Part shown: piece after piece, positions 33,902 through 36,700 of the stretch
How the letters are laid out: each line of letters begins with the position of its first letter
Position numbering within the stretch: position 1 is the first letter of the stretch
Assembly: GCA_016721605.1 (NCBI GenBank)
Contig: JADKHS010000019.1
Span: 1-36,700, forward strand
Length of the DNA stretch: 36,700 nt
Direction: 5' to 3'
Source of the DNA: Nitrosomonadales bacterium
GTDB lineage: Bacteria > Pseudomonadota > Gammaproteobacteria > Burkholderiales > Gallionellaceae
Translations under genes and position numbers: made by a program
The notes under the pieces: generated by a model
The model's database searches: none
Told to the model about the DNA's origin: nothing
The model's input: only the letters and a program-made list of their open reading frames with translations

Positions 33902-36269
33902 ATGCTCCCATCCATTGAACAACGTCTCACAGTAGAAATTGCTGTCAAGCCTGCACAGATTGCATCAGCCATTGCCTTGTTGGATGAAGGCGCAACCGTT
34001 CCTTTCATCGCCCGCTACCGCAAGGAGGCGATTGGCGGATTAGACGACATCCAGTTGCGGCTGCTGGAAGAGCGCTTGCGCTATCTGCGTGACCTGGAAG
34101 AACGTCGCGCTACGGTCATTACCTCGATTACTGAGCAGAACAAGATGACCCCTGTGCTGTTGAATGCAATCACGCATGCCGAAGACAAAACGCACCTGGA
34201 AGATTTATATCTACCCTATAAACCCAAGCGGCGCACCAAGGCGCAAATTTCGCTGGAGGCGGGGCTGGCACCGCTTGCTGATTCATTGTTGGCAAATCCG
34301 ATGCTGCAACCTGAAGCGGAAGCAGCCCAATACCTGAAACCACCATTTACCATTGAGCAATGCGACAACCCCGGCGTGCCAGACATCAAGGCGGCACTGG
34401 ATGGTGCACGCCAAATCTTGTTGGAACGCTTCGCGGAAGATGCCACTTTGCTGCAATCCTTGCGCGAATATGTGCAAGAGCATGGCGTCGTGGAATCTAA
34501 GGTGATTGAAGGCAAGGAGGAACTTGCAGCAAAATATGCCGACTATTTCGATTACGCCGAATCAATCAAGACCATCCCTTCGCACCGAACCTTGGCCATA
34601 TTGCGGGGCCGTCGCGAGAGATGCTGAATGTGCGATTGCGCCTCGACAGCGAGGCAGACAAAGCAAATTGGAGTGCGCCGCACAATCCTTGCGAAATCCG
34701 TATTGCAAATCGTTTTGGCATTTCTCAGCAACATCGGCCAGCCGACAATTGGCTGATGGATACGGTGCGCTGGACATGGCGCGTGAAAAGCTTTTTGCAT
34801 TTAGAATCCGAGTTGATGGGCGCATTGCGGGTGCGTGCGGAAACAGAAGCGATCAATGTATTCGCGCGCAATTGAGAAAGATTTGTTGCTGGCCGCCCCA
34901 GCAGGCCCGCGCGTCACGATGGGACTCGATCCGGGAATACGCACAGGGGTCAAGGTGGCGGTAGTGGATGAGACGGGGAAAGTAGTGGATACCGCCGTTA
35001 TTTATCCGCATCAGCCGAGAAATGACTGGGATGGTTCCTTGCACACCCTGGCAAAATTAGCCGAGAAACATCGCGTAGCGGTGATCGCTATCGGTAATGG
35101 CACGGCCTCGCGGGAGACAGACAAATTGGCGCTGGAGCTGATCAAACGCCATCCCGAGCTGAAAGCTGACCAATGTCGTGGTAGTCCGAGGCGGGCGCGC
35201 GTCGGTTTATTCGGCATCCGAAATTGCCTCGCGTGAACTGCCTGATATGGATGTATCACTACGGGGTGCGGTATCAATCGCCCGACGTTTGCAAGACCCG
35301 CTGGCCGAGCTGGTGAAGATCGACCCGAAATCGATCGGGGTCGGACAATACCAGCACGATGTCGGTCAATCCCAATTGGCGCGTTCACTCGATGCCGTAG
35401 TTGAAGACTGTGTTAATGCCGTTGGCGTCGATGTGAATACCGCATCCGTTCCTTTGCTGGCGCGCGTTTCCGGGTTGAGCAGCAGCGTGGCGCAGGGAAT
35501 TGTGGCTTACCGGGACATCAAGGGCATGTTCACCTCCCGTGCTCAATTACGCGAGGTTCCGCGCCTGGGCGAAAAACCTTTGAGCAGGCAGCGGGTTTCC
35601 TGCGCATTATGGGAGGTGACAATCCGCTCGATGCCTCTGCCGTTCATCCTGAATCCTATCCGCTGGTGCAACGTATTCTTGCGGAGATCAAGCAAGATAT
35701 TAAATCCGTTATTGGCAATAGCACTGCTATTGAATGCGCTAAGTCCCGCCAAATATGTGAACGAGCAATTCGGCTTGCCGACCATTTCCGACATATTGAA
35801 AGAGCTGGAGAAGCCGGGGCGCGACCCGCGTCCTGAATTTACCACAGCCACTTTCAGGGAAGGCATAGAACAATTGTCTGACTTGAAGCCAGACATGATC
35901 CTCGAAGGTGTCGTTACCAATGTTGCTGCCTTTGGTGCGTTCGTGGATATTGGCGTACATCAGGATGGATTGGTACATATTTCGGCGTTGTCGAATAGCT
36001 TCGTGAGAGATCCGCATGCAATCGTTAAAACTGGACAAGTGGTGAAGGTGAAAGTGCTGGAAGTGGACGAAAAACGCAAGCGCATCGCACTCACCATGCG
36101 TTTGACTGATGTTGCGCCGCAATCAAACGGCAAACTTGAACCAAGAAACGTACAGAGACAGCAGGATAGCCTTTGTCATACAAAGAGCACAGTTGGAGAC
36201 AAGCAAAGAGAGCCTTCAGGAACCGCACCAAGCGCTATGGCAGCCGCTTTTTCAAAAATTAAAACGTAA
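33902..36269 (+). pseudogene. tex: transcription accessory protein Tex (S1 RNA-binding), five frameshifts
   Basis: Tex is a conserved nucleic-acid-binding protein with a YqgF-like nuclease fold, helix-hairpin-helix motifs and a C-terminal S1 domain. The start (MLPSIEQRLTVEIAVKPAQI) is canonical. The parts are all present in order: the N-terminal helical region, the SHRTLAILRGRRE segment, MGLDPGIRTGVKVAVVD, VVVRGGRASVYSASEIA, the HhH region VNTASVPLLARVSGLS, KELEKPGRDPRPEF, and the S1 domain (LEGVVTNVAAFGAFVDIGVHQDGLVHIS). The frame breaks near 34613 (missing base), 34874 (missing), 35162-35164 (extra A), 35572-35576 (A run one short) and about 35732 (one extra base). Repaired length is about 785 residues, standard. 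Five breaks in one housekeeping gene suggest poor base quality here. Confidence 0.92.
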
Positions 36270-36498
36270 AAAGCCGATCGAAAATGCAATTGAATTCATT
36301 CTTATTCGGTGACCGAAATGAAATGAACAAAACTTGAATTTACGATTGAGATTGAAATGGTGCATTTATCATCTAAACTTGGGTGTGATGTTGGTTCTCT
36401 GCAATTAAAAAAATGAATTATCAAATAATTGCCAGTTTATGTACCTTATAGGTGCCATTGTCGGCATTTTTTAGGGTGTCTACTTTACGTTGATCTAT

Positions 36499-36700
36499 AT
36501 GGACAGCAAAGAAGAATGGTCGTGGATCCCCATACTTGCGTTTGGGCTCGGTGTAGCACTGCCTCCATTATTCGCGCATTTTGCAGAGGATAGCTTGCCG
36601 GATCAGGTATGGGGTGGAATGATTATGGTCATGTTTATATTCACTCACGCACTGTTTCAGAAGATCGGAAACAGAATGCCTGCGGTTAAAAACTGGGCGC
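36499..36700 (+). CDS. partial membrane protein running off the right edge
   Basis: From an ATG at 36499 an open frame of at least 67 codons reaches the window end. It contains two hydrophobic stretches (SWIPILAFGLGVALPPLFAHF and VWGGMIMVMFIFTHALFQKI), consistent with a small multi-pass membrane protein. No ribosome site precedes this ATG. In the same frame upstream, an ATG at 36439 opens MYLIGAIVGIF, then an amber TAG at 36472-36474, then GVYFTLIY leading into 36499, so the real start may be 36439 with the TAG replacing a Trp codon. I do not recognise the family. The stretch 36270-36438 shows no gene. Confidence 0.45.
   Translation, partial: MDSKEEWSWIPILAFGLGVALPPLFAHFAEDSLPDQVWGGMIMVMFIFTHALFQKIGNRMPAVKNWA

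Noticed and set aside
1..36700. CRISPR arrays, tRNA or rRNA genes, and complete insertion sequences
   Set aside because: I found no regularly spaced repeats, no tRNA-like cloverleaf with GGTTC-type arms, no rRNA segments and no transposase gene in the window.

Overview
The window looks like chromosomal DNA of a betaproteobacterium of moderate GC content. The gene families (a flgB-to-flgL cluster, NtrB/NtrC beside nitrite assimilation genes, Tex, and a histone H1-like protein with a conserved C-terminal block) fit Nitrosomonadales, for example a Gallionellaceae-like lineage. The genus is inference and I cannot fix it from sequence alone.

Layout. (1) 1-10314, minus strand: the flagellar rod/hook cluster flgBCDEFGHIJKL, read right to left. 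A good sigma-28 (FliA) promoter precedes flgK. The flgK/flgL junction carries a deletion that removes the flgL start. (2) 10604-13340, plus strand: an accessory island with a Blc-type lipocalin, a BLUF blue-light sensor fused to a PsiE-like four-helix membrane domain, and an MFS transporter. The BLUF-PsiE fusion is the most novel item here. (3) 13353-23301, minus strand: a nitrogen block. It holds ntrC and ntrB separated by a 144-bp MITE-like palindromic element, then the operon cobA-nirB-nirD-nirC (siroheme synthesis, NADH nitrite reductase, nitrite channel), then glnK-amtB. Both operons have a sigma-54 promoter and a pair of NtrC-like sites whose centres lie 32 bp apart at nearly the same distance upstream (about -95/-127 and -97/-129), so the block reads as a self-contained NtrC regulon. 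(4) 23473-32571: an acyltransferase-like remnant, ppx, a Lys/Ala-rich histone-like protein with an internal 99-bp tandem repeat, trhO, a Sel1-repeat protein, radA and a secreted trypsin-like protease. (5) 32673-36700: a hairpin-dense intergenic region with a possible tiny gene or small RNA, an ABM-domain protein, gloA, tex, and a membrane protein running off the right edge.

Eight genes (flgL, flgF, nirC, nirB, glnK, radA, the ABM gene and tex) carry thirteen single-base frame breaks in total, many in short homopolymers. Since radA, glnK and tex are normally kept intact, base-calling errors are the simplest explanation. I give gene spans across the breaks and note where each lies. The flgK/flgL deletion is a different kind of lesion.
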